The notes beneath the pieces were generated by a model. That model did not search any database, was not told the DNA's origin, and saw nothing but the letters and a program-made list of their open reading frames with translations. DNA of 7,153 nucleotides from Chloroflexota bacterium (GTDB lineage: Bacteria > Chloroflexota > Anaerolineae > Promineifilales > Promineifilaceae), in the NCBI GenBank assembly GCA_963169155.1, contig CAUJGI010000056.1:1-7153 (forward strand). Direction: 5' to 3'. This document shows, one piece after another, positions 6,166 through 7,153 of the stretch; the stretch's first letter is position 1, and every line of letters starts with the position of its first letter. Made by a program: the position numbers and the translations under genes.

Positions 6166-7128
6166 TCAGGCCAGAACGGTGGTGAGGCTGGATTTGGCCC
6201 CGGCCTGGTGGAGTGCGGCGCGTACGGCCGTTTCCATTCCGTCATCGGCCACCAGGGCAATCATATTGCCGCCGCGCCCCGCGCCGCTGAGCTTGGCCCC
6301 CAGCGCGCCGGCCGCCAGCGCTGCCGTTACCAGACGGTCCAGCTCCGGCGACGACACCGTCATTTTTTGCAGCCAGGCGTGGTTTTCCGTCATGAGCTGG
6401 CCCACCTGGGTGATGTTGCCCGTTTCAATGGCCGCTCGCGCGGTTTGGGCGATACGGCCGCAGGCGTCAAAAATCTCGGTAAATGTGTCGGGCTGCGCTT
6501 CGTACTGGCGGCGCACATCGCCCACGGCAACTTTGGTGCTGCTGTGCACCCCCGTGTCGGCCACCACAAAACGCAGCGGCGTGGCCACGGTAAACGGCTC
6601 AATCTGGTTCTGCGGCGATTGGCGCACAAACCAGATTGGCTGCTCGTAGGCCACCACTGTGTTGTCGATGCCGCTGGGCGTGCCGTGGTGAATTTTCTCC
6701 ACCTCGTAGGTCAGCGCCGAGACGCGCTCGTTGGTTTGCAAGTCGGGGCGGTGCAGGTACATGGCCAGGGCGCGAATGATGGCGGCGGCAATGGCCGCCC
6801 CGCTGCCCATGCCGCTGGCGATGGGAATCTGGCTGCTGACGTAGATGGTCACATCCGGCGGCTGGGCGATATGCGCCGCGTCCAGCACCTGCCGGGCGGC
6901 CAGGGCCAGGGCGTCGTCGGGTGGCAGGTCTTGCAGCCGGTCGTGCCGGTTCAGGTCTGGGGCAACGATGTAGCAGTTGTTGCTAGACGAGTGGGTGATG
7001 ATGGCTTTGGCGCGCAGTTGGGCAATGGGGGCAGCGATGGCGGGACGGCCGTATACCACCGCATGTTCGCCAAACAAAATAATCTTGCCTGGAGCCGTCG
7101 CTTCAGTAACGGCGCTAAAATCGATCAT
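6166..7128 (-). CDS. mvk: Mevalonate kinase (GHMP kinase)
   Basis: 320 residues from the ATG at 7128. It phosphorylates mevalonate with ATP in the mevalonate route to isoprenoids. Family motifs: APGKIILFGEHAVVYGRPA (12-30; K15 matches the catalytic lysine), PIASGMGSGAA (102-112, the nucleotide loop), EKIHHGTPSGIDNT (144-157; E144 and D155 match the Mg and catalytic residues), VADTGVHSSTKVAVGDVR (189-206) and KLSGAGRGGN (279-288). The last motif is G-A-G-G-G-G-C in animal enzymes, so Arg and Asn here differ from the textbook form. The D-T-G-x-x-S-S-T-K segment favours mevalonate kinase over galactokinase, homoserine kinase or phosphomevalonate kinase. Start is uncertain: an in-frame TTG lies at 7134, the frame stays open to the window edge, and no Shine-Dalgarno is seen. 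No other mevalonate-pathway gene is visible. Stop codon TGA. Confidence 0.95.
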   Translation of the reverse strand: MIDFSAVTEATAPGKIILFGEHAVVYGRPAIAAPIAQLRAKAIITHSSSNNCYIVAPDLNRHDRLQDLPPDDALALAARQVLDAAHIAQPPDVTIYVSSQIPIASGMGSGAAIAAAIIRALAMYLHRPDLQTNERVSALTYEVEKIHHGTPSGIDNTVVAYEQPIWFVRQSPQNQIEPFTVATPLRFVVADTGVHSSTKVAVGDVRRQYEAQPDTFTEIFDACGRIAQTARAAIETGNITQVGQLMTENHAWLQKMTVSSPELDRLVTAALAAGALGAKLSGAGRGGNMIALVADDGMETAVRAALHQAGAKSSLTTVLA

Positions 7129-7153
7129 CTTCAAAAAATATAGAGGGTGAGGA

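Noticed and set aside
141..7128. A novel defence or mobile system encoded by the genes
   Set aside because: All five complete proteins belong to well-known housekeeping families with intact motifs; no transposase, integrase, toxin or nuclease gene is present.
6208..7143. A 311-codon plus-strand frame opposite mevalonate kinase
   Set aside because: No recognisable domain and a skewed Gly/His/Val/Arg composition; the minus strand encodes every mevalonate kinase motif.
7115..7153. Possible 3' end of an upstream gene overlapping mevalonate kinase (minus-strand frame ending SSPSIFFEDDRF and TAG at 7117-7115)
   Set aside because: Only 12 codons are visible, with no family signal. The stretch 7142-7153 resembles the CCCTCACCC repeat next to element C, so it may be intergenic.

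Overview
The window holds five complete protein genes, all on the minus strand, plus the first codons of a sixth at the left edge. In transcription order (high to low coordinates) they are: mevalonate kinase (7128-6166), a small Asp23/Gls24-family protein (5926-5552), a FakA-type fatty acid kinase with DhaL/DAK2 and DegV-like parts (5468-3750), a DegV/FakB fatty-acid-binding protein (3677-2820), RecG helicase with a long N-terminal extension (2690-141), and the start of what is probably coaD, phosphopantetheine adenylyltransferase (38 to beyond base 1). No tRNA, rRNA, CRISPR array, transposase or prophage gene is visible. No gene-free stretch exceeds 300 bases; the longest is 5927-6165.

The organism is probably a member of the Chloroflexota (Anaerolineae or a relative). 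This is inference. It rests on GC-rich coding sequence, a bacterial mevalonate kinase, the Asp23-FakA-DegV-RecG-CoaD order otherwise typical of Gram-positive lineages, and repeat-filled intergenic gaps. No marker gene in the window proves it.

Functionally, FakA and FakB together phosphorylate exogenous fatty acids for phospholipid synthesis, and Asp23-like proteins are common neighbours of FakA. RecG rescues stalled replication forks and Holliday-type junctions. CoaD makes dephospho-CoA. Mevalonate kinase belongs to isoprenoid synthesis and looks like a separate unit, divided from the rest by a 239-bp gap with a long inverted repeat and, on the minus strand, a U-rich tract. A possible promoter for the Asp23-FakA-DegV-RecG-CoaD run lies near 6021-6031.

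The genes themselves are housekeeping. The unusual content is at the DNA level. (1) The perfect palindrome ACGGCCGT occurs 14 times, always inside genes and in only two of three reading frames, which resembles a HIP1-like genome-wide octamer. (2) Every intergenic gap carries its own inverted repeat, and four of the five are built from short units with a 7-9 bp period. The units differ between gaps but the architecture is shared. I found no convincing new protein system.
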